Of a stretch of DNA of 32,500 nucleotides, positions 1 through 8,275 are shown in pieces. The stretch spans positions 385,001-417,500 of the forward strand of contig NW_026728926.1 in NCBI RefSeq assembly GCF_030272615.1. The letters run 5' to 3'. Position numbers and translations under genes: made by a program. The notes beneath the pieces are model-generated. The model did not search any database. It saw only the letters and a list, made by a program, of their open reading frames with translations, and was not told where the DNA came from. Source of the stretch: Cryptomeria japonica. Lineage: Eukaryota > Streptophyta > Pinopsida > Cupressales > Cupressaceae. Position 1 is the first letter of the stretch. Each line of letters opens with the position of its first letter.

Positions 1-339
1 TGTGCTCCAAGGTGCGGCGTGCACGAAGTCCGAGCCCGGTTTGCCCCGGGTGCGCACCTCGCGTGCACCTTCGCCGGGGTGAGCACCTTGGTGTGCAGAC
101 CTTGGTTGGGTTGCGCGCCCTGGTGCGCACCAAGGAGCGCTCTGAAGTGTGCTCCAAGGTGCGGCGTGCACGAAGTCGGAGCCCGGTTTGCCCCGGGTGT
201 GCACCTCGGGTGCGCACCTCGCGTGCACCTTCGCTGCGGTGGGCACCTTGGCTGGGTTGCGCGCCTTGGTGGGCACCATGCAGTGCACGAAGTCGGAGCC
301 CGGATTGCCCCGGGCGCGCACCTCCGCCAGGGTGGGCAC
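1..339. repeat. Right end of a 5S-less short block (truncated by window edge)
   Basis: This GC-rich stretch matches 5865-6189 (one 14-bp indel) and is the tail of a short block whose start lies outside the window. It consists of GTGCGCACC-rich subrepeats with the recurring phrases GAAGTCGGAGCCCGG and TTTGCCCCGGGTGCGCACC. The 14-bp indel makes it slightly closer to the 5865 copy than to the one at the end of the next short block. Confidence 0.8.
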
Positions 340-377
340 CTTGGTGCGCACAACTTGCCTGGGGTGCGCACCAGGAA

Positions 378-491
378 GGGCTCAAGATGGCACCCGCGTT
401 CCGTTTTTTTCACTATCTTTCAGAACGGAAATTTTAAAATCTCGTTTTTTTTTGCCTTTTCTGGAAATTAGTGAAGGCAGCGCATCAAAGG
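378..491. repeat. AT-rich dispersed IGS element (~115 bp, 28 copies)
   Basis: The element starts GGGCTCAAGATGGCACC, passes through CACTATCTTTCA, ACGGAAATTTTAAAAT and a T8-T10 run, then GCCTTTTCTGGAAATTAGTG, and ends GCGCATCAAAGG. Full copies start at 378, 1011, 1481, 1976, 5707, 6228, 6583, 7052, 7547, 8314, 8947, 9417, 9912, 13643, 14164, 14519, 14988, 15483, 16250, 16883, 17353 and 17848. Partial copies are at 3078, 11014 and 18950; diverged copies are at 3757, 11693 and 19629. It is the only AT-rich sequence in the GC-rich blocks and marks every module boundary. It might be a spacer promoter, terminator or matrix-attachment sequence, but none of these is demonstrated. Confidence 0.9.
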
Positions 492-3077
492 TGCGCAACG
501 CTGGTGCGAACCTGGGAGCGCTCCGATGTGTGCTCCAAGGTGCGGCGTGCACGAAGTCGGACCCCGGTTTGCCCCGGGTGCGCACCTCGCGTGCACCTTG
601 GTGCGCACACCTTGGCTGGGTTGCGCGCCCTGGTGGGCACCATGGTGCGCACCAAGGAGCGCTCCGAAGTGTGCTCCAAGGTGCGGCGTGCACGAAGTCG
701 GAGCCCGGTTTGCCCCGGGTGCGCACCTCGCGTGCACCTTCGCCGCGGTGGGCACCATGGCGTGCACGAAGTCGGAGCCCGGTTTGCCCCGGGTGCGCAC
801 CTCGCGTGCACCTTCGCCGGGGTGGGCACCTTGGTGTGCAGACCTTGGCTGGGTTGCGCGCCCTGGTGGGCACCATGGTGCGCACCAAGGAGCGCTCCGA
901 AGTGTGCTCCAAGGTGCGGCCTGCACGAAGTCGGAGCCCGGTTTGCCCCGGGTGTGCACCTCGGGTGGGCACCTTGGTGCGCATGCCTTGCCTGGGCTGC
1001 GCACCAGGGCGGGCTCAAGATGGCACCCGCGTTCCTTTTTTTTCACTATCTTTCAAAACGGAAATTTTAAAATCTCATTTTTTTTTGCCTTTTTCTGGAA
1101 ATTAGTGAAGGCAGCGCATCAAAGGTGCGCACCTCGCTGCCCACCACGGTGCGCAACGCCGGTGGGCACCCGGGAGTGCTTCGAAGTGTGCTCCAAGGTG
1201 CTGCGTGCACGTTGTCGGAGCCCGGTTTGCCCCGGGTGCGCACCTCGCGTGCACCTTCGTCGGGGTGGGCACCTTGGCTGGGTTTGCCCCGGCTGCGCTC
1301 CGAAGCGGGGTTATTGGAGCGCCGCCTCTTTTTTTGTCGGAGCGTTTGGTGGGGTTTCTCGCATTGGCTCTTCCGAGGCCCGGTTGCCACCCTGGCGCGC
1401 ACGAAGTCGGAAGTAGGGTTAATTGCCCGGGTGCGCACCTTTGCCAGGGTGGGCACCTTACCTGGGCTGCGCACCAGGGCGGGCTCAAGATGGCACGCGC
1501 GTTCCGTTTTTTTCACTATCTTTCAAAACGGAAATTTTAAAATCTCCTTTTTTTTTTGCCTTTTCTGGAAATTAGTGAAGGCAGCGCATCAAAGGTGCGC
1601 ACCTCGCTGCCCACCTTGGTGTGCTCTGAGGTGCGCACCCGGGAGCGCTACGAAGTGTGCTCCAAGGTGCGGCGTGCACGTTGTCGGAGCCCGGTTTGCC
1701 CCGGGTGCGCACCTCGCCTGCACCTTGGCCGGGGTGGGCACCTTGGCTGGGTTTGCCCAGGGTGCGCTCCGAAGCGGGGTTACTGGAGCGCCCCCTCTTT
1801 TTTTGTCAGAGCGTTTGGTGGGGTTTCTCGCATTGGCTCTTCCCAGGCCCGGTTGTTGGGTGCGCTCCCACCCTGGCGCGCGCGAAGTTGGAAGTTGGGT
1901 TAATTGCCCGGGCGCGCACCTTCGCCAGGGTGGGCACCTTGGTGCGCACACCTTGGCTGGGCTGCGCACCAGGGCGGGCTCAAGATGGCACCAGCATTCC
2001 CTTTTTCTCACTATCTTTCAAAACGGAAATTTTAAAATCTCGTTTTTTTTTTGCCTTTTATGGAAATTAGTGAAGGCATCGCATCAAAGGTGCGCACCTC
2101 GCTGCCCACCTTGGTGTGCTCCGAGGTGCCCACCACGGTGCGCAACGCCGGTGCGAACCCGGGAGCGCCCCGATGTGTGCTCCAAGGTGCGGCGTGCACG
2201 AAGTCGGACCCCGGTTTGCCCCGGGTGCGCACCTCGCGTGCACCTTGGTGCGCACACCTTGGCTGGGTTGCGCGGCCTGGTGGGCACCATGGTGCGCACC
2301 AAGGAGCGCTCCGAAGTGTGCTCCAAGGTGCGGCGTGCACGAAGTCGGAGCCCGGTTTGCCCCGGGTACGCACCTCGCGTGCACCTTCGCCGGGGTGGGC
2401 ACCTCGGCTGGGTTGCGCGCCCTGGTGCGCACCAAGGAGCGCTCCGAAGTGTGCTCCAAGGTGCGGCGTGCACGAAGTCGGAGCCCGGTTTGCCCCGGGT
2501 GCGCACCTTCGCCGCGGTGCGCACCATGGCGTGCACGAAGTCGGAGCCCGGTTTGCCCCGGGTGCGCACCTCGCGTGCACCTTCGGCGGGGTTGCGCGCC
2601 CTGGTGGGCACCATGGTGCGCACCAAGGAGCGCTCCGAAGTGTGCTCCAAGGTGCGGCGTGCACGAAGTCGGAGCCCGGTTTGCCCCGGGTGCGCACCTC
2701 GCGTGCACCTTCGGCGGGGTTGCGCGCCCTGGTGGGCACCATGGTGCGCACCAAGGAGCGCTCCGAAGTGTGCTCCAAGGTGCGGCGTGCACGAAGTCGG
2801 AGCCCGGTTTGCCCCGGGTGCGCACCTCGCGTGCACCTTCGCCGCGGTGGGCACCATGGCGTGCACGAAGTCGGAGCCCGGTTTGCCCCGGGTGCGCACC
2901 TCGCGTGCACCTTCGCCGGGGTGGGCACCTCGGCTGGGTTGCGCGCCCTGGTGCGCACCAAGGAGCGCTCCGAAGTGTGCTCCAAGGTGCGGCGTGCACG
3001 AAGTCGGAGCCCGGTTTGCCCCGGGTGCGCACCTCGCGTGCACCTTCGCCAGGGTGGGCACCTCGGTGCGCACACCT
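492..3077. repeat. GC-rich subrepeats with GGTGCGCACC palindromes (copy 1)
   Basis: Apart from the AT-rich elements at 1011, 1481 and 1976, this stretch consists of imperfect tandem subrepeats. The recurring phrases are GCACCAAGGAGCGCTCCGAAG, GTGTGCTCCAAGGTGCGGCG, GAAGTCGGAGCCCGG, TTTGCCCCGGG and CTCGCGTGCACCTTCGCC, in variable order and number. They are most regular at 2280-3060. Matching tracts lie at 5828-8313, 8428-11013, 13764-16249 and 16364-18949. The sequence is CpG-dense and free of stops in several frames on both strands, which explains the long spurious open frames. No coding function is supported. Confidence 0.85.
1275..1430. repeat. Distinct IGS module with GCGGGGTTA and T7 run
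   Basis: This segment departs from the surrounding GTGCGCAC subrepeats: CTGCGCTCCGAAGCGGGGTTA, then a CTC plus T7 run, a GTTTGGTGGGGTTTCTCGC stretch, and a closing GGGTTAATTGCCCGG. A second diverged copy lies at about 1746-1912. Further copies are at about 6847-7001 and 7317-7483, and at +7936 from all four. It always sits between two AT-rich elements. Function unknown. Confidence 0.7.
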
Positions 3078-3130
3078 TCTCAATGTTTTCTTGCCTTTTC
3101 TGGAAATTGGTGAAGGCAGCGCATCAAAGG
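3078..3130. repeat. Truncated AT-rich element
   Basis: Only the right half of the dispersed element is present: a short TCAATGTTTTC, then TTGCCTTTTCTGGAAATTG and GCGCATCAAAGG. The left half (AAGATGGC and the AAATTTTAAAAT core) is missing. The same truncation occurs at 11014-11066 and 18950-19002, so it predates amplification of the array. Confidence 0.8.
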
Positions 3131-3756
3131 TGCGCACCTCGGTGTGCTCCGAGGTGCGAACCCGAGAGCGCTCCGAGGTGCCCACGAAGTCGAAAGTCGG
3201 GTTAATTGCATTGTTTTCCCCGGGTGCGCTCCGAGGTGCGCAACATCGGCGCGCACCAAGGAGGGCTCCGAAGTGTGCTCCAAGGTGCGCACGATGGCGT
3301 GCACCTCTGGTGCGCACGATTCGGAGCTCGGTTTGACCGGGGTGCGCACACCTTGGCTGGGTTGCGCACCTTTTGTGCGCTCCAAGGTGCGCACGAAGTC
3401 GGAGCTCGGTTTGCCCCGGGTGCGCACCTTCGCCAGGGTGCGCACCTTGATGCGCACGCCTTGGCTGGGCTGCGCACCTTGGTGGGCGCCATGGTGCGCA
3501 CCTTTCGTGCGCTCCAAGGTGCGCACGAAGTCGGAGCTCGGTTTGCCCCGGGTGCGCACCTTGGTGGGCGCCATGGTGCACTCCGAGGTGCCCAAGATTG
3601 GTGCGCACCAAGGAGCGCTCCGAAGTGCGCTCCAAGGTGCGCGCGAAGTCGAAAGTTGGGTTAATTGTCCGGTTTGCCTCGGGTGCGCACCTTGCGTGCA
3701 CCTTCGCCAGGGTGGGCGCCTTGGTGCGCACACCTTGGCTGGGCTGCGCACACCTT
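3131..3756. repeat. Diverged GC-rich subrepeat block
   Basis: This carries the same vocabulary as the main GC-rich blocks, but with GAAGTCGGAGCTCGG instead of GAGCCCGG and with two GAAGTCGAAAGT..GGGTTAATTG motifs (near 3185 and 3644). Spacing between GGTGCGCACC palindromes is shorter. Copies lie at 11067-11692 and 19003-19628. No gene is seen. Confidence 0.75.
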
Positions 3757-3872
3757 GGCACCCGCGTTTCCTTCATTTTAAATTTTTTTTTTTTACAATC
3801 TCTCAAGTGGGAAATTCTATAATCTCAACTTTTTTTGCCTTTTCAGGAAACTTTTGAATGGAGCGCATCATT
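3757..3872. repeat. Diverged AT-rich element next to the 5S segment
   Basis: A variant of the dispersed element with TTCATTTTAAATT, a T12 run, TACAATCTCTCAAGTGGGAAATTC and GCCTTTTCAGGAAAC, ending GCGCATCATTGGTGCGC. It is the last such element before the 5S gene. Copies lie at 11693-11808 and 19629-19744. The order of motifs matches the common form, so it is homologous rather than a chance AT tract. Confidence 0.75.
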
Positions 3873-4282
3873 GGTGCGCTCCGAAGTGTGCTCCAAAGCT
3901 CTCTCCAGCTGCGTGCACCTGCCCCGGCCGCGCACCCGGCCCCGCCCAGCTTCGCTCACCTGTCCCGGGCGTCTGGTGCGGAACCTTAGAGTAAGAAACA
4001 TCACCGTGCACCTTGGCCAACGTGCGCGACTCGACCGAGCGCGCACTGGCCGAGGTGCACACCGATTTCACCTGGGTGCGCGCGCAGCACCTCGGGCGCA
4101 CCGGGGTGCGCGCACAACGCCCGGGTTGCACCGTGGCCTGTGTGCTCGGGGTGCCTCGGGTGCGCGCTCGGTGTCGCCCCCGCGCGCGCGGTAGTGCGGG
4201 CAGCGCACCCCGGCCCGGCCCGGCCCCGACGAGAACGCAAACGGGCAAAAGGTTTATTCAAATAGCATTGCGACGCCCGGCG
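3873..4282. other. GC-rich spacer 3' of the 5S gene
   Basis: This CpG-rich sequence lies beyond the Pol III terminator of the minus-strand 5S gene. It contains GTGCGCGC and GGTGCAC motifs and a GGCCCGGCCCGGCCCC run near 4211-4227, but none of the regular subrepeats. Copies are at 11809-12218 and 19745-20154. No RNA gene or coding region is recognisable. The few open frames across it exist on both strands and show no conserved domain. Confidence 0.6.
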
Positions 4283-4295
4283 AAAAACTAAAAAA
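4283..4295 (-). terminator. Pol III terminator of 5S copy 1
   Basis: On the minus strand the 5S gene is followed at once by TTTTTT, then AG, then TTTTT. A run of at least four T residues is the standard Pol III stop, and the second run would act as a back-up. Confidence 0.92.
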
Positions 4296-4413
4296 GGGTG
4301 CAACACCGGGACTTCCCGGGAGGTCACCCATCCCAGTACTACTCCGGCCCAAGCGCGCTTAACTGCGGAGTTCTGATGGGATCCGGTGCACTAATGCTGG
4401 TATGATCGCACCC
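4296..4413 (-). rRNA. 5S rRNA: 5S ribosomal RNA gene, copy 1
   Basis: Read on the minus strand, this 118-nt sequence starts GGGTGCGATCATACCAGC and ends GTCCCGGTGTTGCACCC, the recognisable plant 5S rRNA. The terminal stem GGGTGC/GCACCC is intact. The internal Pol III control region is present: an A-box region GTTAAGCGCGCTTGGG at about nt 51-66, the intermediate element around GAGTAGTACT, and a C box GGATGGGTGACCTCCCGGG at about nt 81-99. The base before the gene is C, as is usual in plants, and a T6 run follows directly. The RNA forms part of the large ribosomal subunit. The gene runs opposite to the Pol I promoters and so lies antisense inside the IGS. It looks intact and probably functional; expression cannot be judged here. 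Confidence 0.97.
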
Positions 4414-4815
4414 GTTATGAGCTTGTCGCAGTGTGTACTTAGCAAACCGCGACCCACGTGCGAATCCACCCCGGCCACCCACCCCCGTCGAGGTGCACAC
4501 CCTCCCTCGCGAAGTGCGCCCCGTTCGCCAAGTGTGAGCCCTGCCCGGGTGCGCGCACCTTGCTAGGGCGTCGGGTGTGCACCCGGCCCGGCCTACGTGC
4601 GTGCACCTGGAGGGGGCGTCGTGTGCGTGCAGTGTCCCGTCTGCAACGCGGTGCCCACACACCACCTCGGGCGCAACGACCTGCGCTCACATGTGGGCCG
4701 AGTGCACCTTGGTGCATGTTCGGGGCGCCTCGGGTGCACGCTCGATCTTGCCCCGGTGCACCAAGGCGCTCGGTTTGCCCCGGGTGCGCACTTGGTGCAA
4801 GGTGGGCACCCAAAA
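4414..4815. other. GC-rich spacer 5' of the 5S gene
   Basis: This is the upstream flank of the minus-strand 5S gene. The base at -1 is C, and a weak AT-rich CTAAGTA lies near -29 to -23 on the minus strand, about where plant 5S genes carry a TATA-like element. Beyond that the sequence is CpG-rich with GGTGCAC motifs. Copies are at 12350-12751 and 20286-20687. Nothing else is recognisable. Confidence 0.6.
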
Positions 4816-5200
4816 TAGGGATCAAGCACCAAAACACAAGTTTCGGGATGCAAAATGGGACCCAAGGACCACAAATGCGTTCCAAGACCCATGATGGGTC
4901 CACGAGAACAAAAATGTGTTCCGAGACTTAATAAACAAATATTGGGTTTTAGGAGAAGAAACATGCTCTGATGCCCAAAACGAGAATCGACCCCGAAAAG
5001 GCCACAGGCCAAAAGTGGGATGCGAGACAAAAAAAAATGGGACCCGAGGACCAAAATTGGGTTCCCAGGTCGAAGACAGGGCAACCGGACAAGAAACGAC
5101 CTCTAAGGCTCGAAATGAGTCCCGACGACTAAAACTTGACAAGAAGCACCCATCAGGCACCCAACTCGACACCCATGGGATGCCGACCCACCCGGGCTTC
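4816..5200. repeat. A-rich degenerate repeat segment
   Basis: This segment contrasts with its flanks in being rich in A. It contains loose repeats of AAAATGGGACCC, GAGGACCAAAAT and GGGTTCCCAGG-like phrases, with an AATAAACAAATATTGGG patch near 4930-4946. Copies lie at 12752-13136 and 20688-21072. I see no gene. The phrase AATAAA here has no supporting Pol II context. Confidence 0.6.
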
Positions 5201-5668
5201 CACCTAGCACACCTTGGCACCCACCCACCCTCGCACCCAACCTCGCACCCAACTTAGCACCTTTGAACCCACATTGGCACTCACCCTGACCCTGGCACCT
5301 TGGAACCCACATTGGCACTCACCTTGACCCTGGCACCCACCTTTGCACTCACCTTGGGACCCACCCTGGCTCCCACCTCGGCACCCACCCAGACACCCAC
5401 CTTGGTTCCTTGGCACCCACCTTGGATCCTTGGCACCCACCCCGACACCCACCTTGGCACGCAACTTGGCTACTTGCCACCCACCTTGGCTCCTTGACGC
5501 CCACCCCGACAACCACCCCGTGACCTACCCTGGCTAGGGTTGGTGCACACCCACCCTGGTGCCCACCTTGGCACCCACCCTATGACCCACCTTGGCACGC
5601 ACCTTAGTACCCACCCCGTTACCCACCCTAGGACCCACCCCGTGACCCACCTTGGCCAGGGTGGGTGC
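5201..5668. repeat. C-rich CACCCACCTTGGCACC tract, copy 1
   Basis: Short degenerate repeats of CACCCACC, CTTGGCACC and CCTTGGAACC run throughout, with almost no G outside TTGG and TGG. The minus strand is correspondingly G-rich (GGTGGGTG). The tract ends at the block junction TTGGCCAGGGTGGGTGC. Confidence 0.85.
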
Positions 5669-8275
5669 CTTGGTGCGCACAACTTGCCTGGGCTGCACAC
5701 CAGGGCGGGCTCAAGATGGCACCCGCGTTCCGTTTTTTTCACTATCTTTCAAAACGGAAATTTTAAAATCTCATTTTTTTCTTTTTTTTGCCTTTTCTGG
5801 AAATTAGTGAAGGCAGCGCATCAAAGGTGCGCAATGCTGGTGCGAACCCGGGAGCGCTCCGATGTGTGCTCCAAGGTGCGGCGTGCACGAAGTCCGAGCC
5901 CGGTTTGCCCCGGGTGCGCACCTCGCGTGCACCTTCGCCGGGGTGAGCACCTTGGCTGGGTTGCGCGCCCTGGTGCGTACCAAGGAGCGCTCTGAAGTGT
6001 GCTCCAAGGTGCGGCGTGCACGAAGTCGGAGCCCGGTTTGCCCCGGGTGTGCACCTCGGGTGCGCACCTCGCGTGCACCTTCGCTGCGGTGGGCACCTTG
6101 GCTGGGTTGCGCGCCTTGGTGGGCACCATGCAGTGCACGAAGTCGGAGCCCGGTTTGCCCCGGGCGCGCACCTCCGCCAGGGTGGGCACCTTGGTGCGCA
6201 CAACTTGCCTGGGCTGCGCATCAGGAAGGGCTCAAGATGGCACCCGCGTTCCGTTTTTTTCACTATCTTTCAGAACGGAAATTTTAAAATATCGTTTTTT
6301 TTTGCCTTTTCTGGAAATTAGTGAAGGCAGCGCATCAAAGGTGCGCAACGCTGGTGCGAACCTGGGAGCGCTCCGATGTGTGCTCCAAGGTGCGGCGTGC
6401 ACGAAGTCGGAGCCCGGTTTGCCTCGGGTGCGCCCTGGTGGGCACCATGGTGCGCACCAAGGAGCGCTCCGAAGTGTGCTCCAAGGTGCGGCCTGCACGA
6501 AGTCGGAGCCCGGTTTGCCCCGGGTGTGCACCTCGGGTGGGCACCTTGGTGCGCATGCCTTGCCTGGGCTGCGCACCAGGGCGGGCTCAAGATGGCACCC
6601 GCGTTCCTTTTTTTTCACTATCTTTCAAAACGGAAATTTTAAAATCTCATTTTTTTTTGCCTTTTTCTGGAAATTAGTGAAGGCAGCGCATCAAAGGTGC
6701 GCACCTCGCTGCCCACCACGGTGCGCAACGCCGGTGGGCACCCGGGAGTGCTTCGAAGTGTGCTCCAAGGTGCTGCGTGCACGTTGTCGGAGCCCGGTTT
6801 GCCCCGGGTGCGCACCTCGCGTGCACCTTCGTCGGGGTGGGCACCTTGGCTTGGTTTGCCCCGGCTGCGCTCCGAAGCGGGGTTATTGGAGCGCCGCCTC
6901 TTTTTTTGTCGGAGCGTTTGGTGGGGTTTCTCGCATTGGCTCTTCCGAGGCCCGGTTGCCACCCTGGCGCGCACGAAGTCGGAAGTAGGGTTAATTGCCC
7001 GGGTGCGCACCTTTGCCAGGGTGGCACCTTACCTGGGCTGCGCACCAGGGCGGGCTCAAGATGGCACGCGCGTTCCGTTTTTTTCACTATCTTTCAAAAC
7101 GGAAATTTTAAAATCTCCTTTTTTTTTTGCCTTTTCTGGAAATTAGTGAAGGCAGCGCATCAAAGGTGCGCACCTCGCTGCCCACCTTGGTGTGCTCTGA
7201 GGTGCGCACCCGGGAGCGCTACGAAGTGTGCTCCAAGGTGCGGCGTGCACGTTGTCGGAGCCCGGTTTGCCCCGGGTGCGCACCTCGCCTGCACCTTGGC
7301 CGGGGTGGGCACCTTGGCTGGGTTTGCCCAGGGTGCGCTCCGAAGCGGGGTTACTGGAGCGCCCCCTCTTTTTTTGTCAGAGAGTTTGGTGGGGTTTCTC
7401 GCATTGGCTCTTCCCAGGCCCGGTTGTTGGGTGCGCTCCCACCCTGGCGCGCGCGAAGTTGGAAGTTGGGTTAATTGCCCGGGCGCGCACCTTCGCCAGG
7501 GTGGGCACCTTGGTGCGCAAACCTTGGCTGGGCTGCGCACCAGGGCGGGCTCAAGATGGCACCAGCATTCCCTTTTTCTCACTATCTTTCAAAACGGAAA
7601 TTTTAAAATCTCGTTTTTTTTTTGCCTTTTATGGAAATTAGTGAAGGCATCGCATCAAAGGTGCGCACCTCGCTGCCCACCTTGGTGTGCTCCGAGGTGC
7701 CCACCACGGTGCGCAACGCCGGTGCGAACCCGGGAGCGCCCCGATGTGTGCTCCAAGGTGCGGCGTGCACGAAGTCGGACCCCGGTTTGCCCCGGGTGCG
7801 CACCTCGCGTGCACCTTGGTGCGCACACCTTGGCTGGGTTGCGCGGCCTGGTGGGCACCATGGTGCGCACCAAGGAGCGCTCCGAAGTGTGCTCCAAGGT
7901 GCGGCGTGCACGAAGTCGGAGCCCGGTTTGCCCCGGGTGCGCACCTTCGCCGCGGTGGGCACCATGGCGTGCACGAAGTCGGAGCCCGGTTTGCCCCGGG
8001 TGCGCACCTCGCGTGCACCTTCGCCGGGGTGGGCACCTCGGCTGGGTTGCGCGCCCTGGTGCGCACCAAGGAGCGCTCTGAAGTGTGCTCCAAGGTGCGG
8101 CGTGCACGAAGTCGGAGCCCGGTTTGCCCCGGGTGTGCACCTCGCGTGCGCACCTCGCGTGCACCTTCGCTGCGGTGGGCACCTTGGCTGGGTTGCGCGC
8201 CTTGGTGGGCACCATGCAGTGCACGAAGTCGGAGCCCGGATTGCCCCGGGCGCGCACCTCCGCCAGGGTGGGCAC
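5669..8275. repeat. 5S-less short IGS block, copy 1 (2,607 bp)
   Basis: This block is a shortened duplicate of the left part of the long block. Its AT-rich elements at 6228, 6583, 7052 and 7547 match those at 378, 1011, 1481 and 1976 of the long block. The first interval lacks 278 bp (the offset falls from 5850 to 5572 between 6341 and 6583) and a further single base is missing near 7022. The last module (7547-8313) begins like the long block's 1976 module and ends like the 5707 module, so it looks recombinant. It contains no 5S gene and no CACCC tract. Confidence 0.85.

Larger units (their letters stand above)
340..5668. repeat. 5S-bearing long IGS block, copy 1 (5,329 bp)
   Basis: Block order: GC-rich subrepeats with AT-rich elements at 378, 1011, 1481, 1976, a partial one at 3078 and a variant at 3757; a GC-rich 5S-flanking segment; the minus-strand 5S gene at 4296-4413; an A-rich degenerate segment; and a C-rich CACCC tract. 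The right boundary, at the motif TTGGCCAGGGTGGGTGC, joins sequence homologous to 340 onward, so the block ends where another AT-element module begins. It is the basic duplicated unit carrying the 5S gene. Confidence 0.88.

Noticed and set aside
1423-1432. GGGTTAATTG motifs as degenerate telomere repeats
   Set aside because: They occur singly in module ends, not as tandem TTTAGGG arrays.
1125-3113. Open frame of 662 codons on the plus strand (and copies at 9061 and 16997)
   Set aside because: It runs across several AT-rich elements and subrepeats, overlaps equally long frames on both strands, has extreme Arg/Cys/Pro/Ala/Gly composition with no domain, and follows the DNA repeat rather than a codon pattern.
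2067-3806. Minus-strand open frame of 579 codons (copies at 10003 and 17939)
   Set aside because: It is the complement of the same stop-poor GC-rich repeats. Its peptide is a permutation of the repeat translation, with no start context, domain or codon bias.
4283-4413. 5S sequence as part of a Cassandra-type retrotransposon
   Set aside because: Cassandra terminal repeats contain 5S-like sequence, but here each 5S is single, full length, with its own terminator, and I find no paired long terminal repeats, primer-binding site or target duplication around it.
4928-4933. AATAAA as a polyadenylation signal
   Set aside because: It lies in an A-rich degenerate repeat with no Pol II gene upstream.
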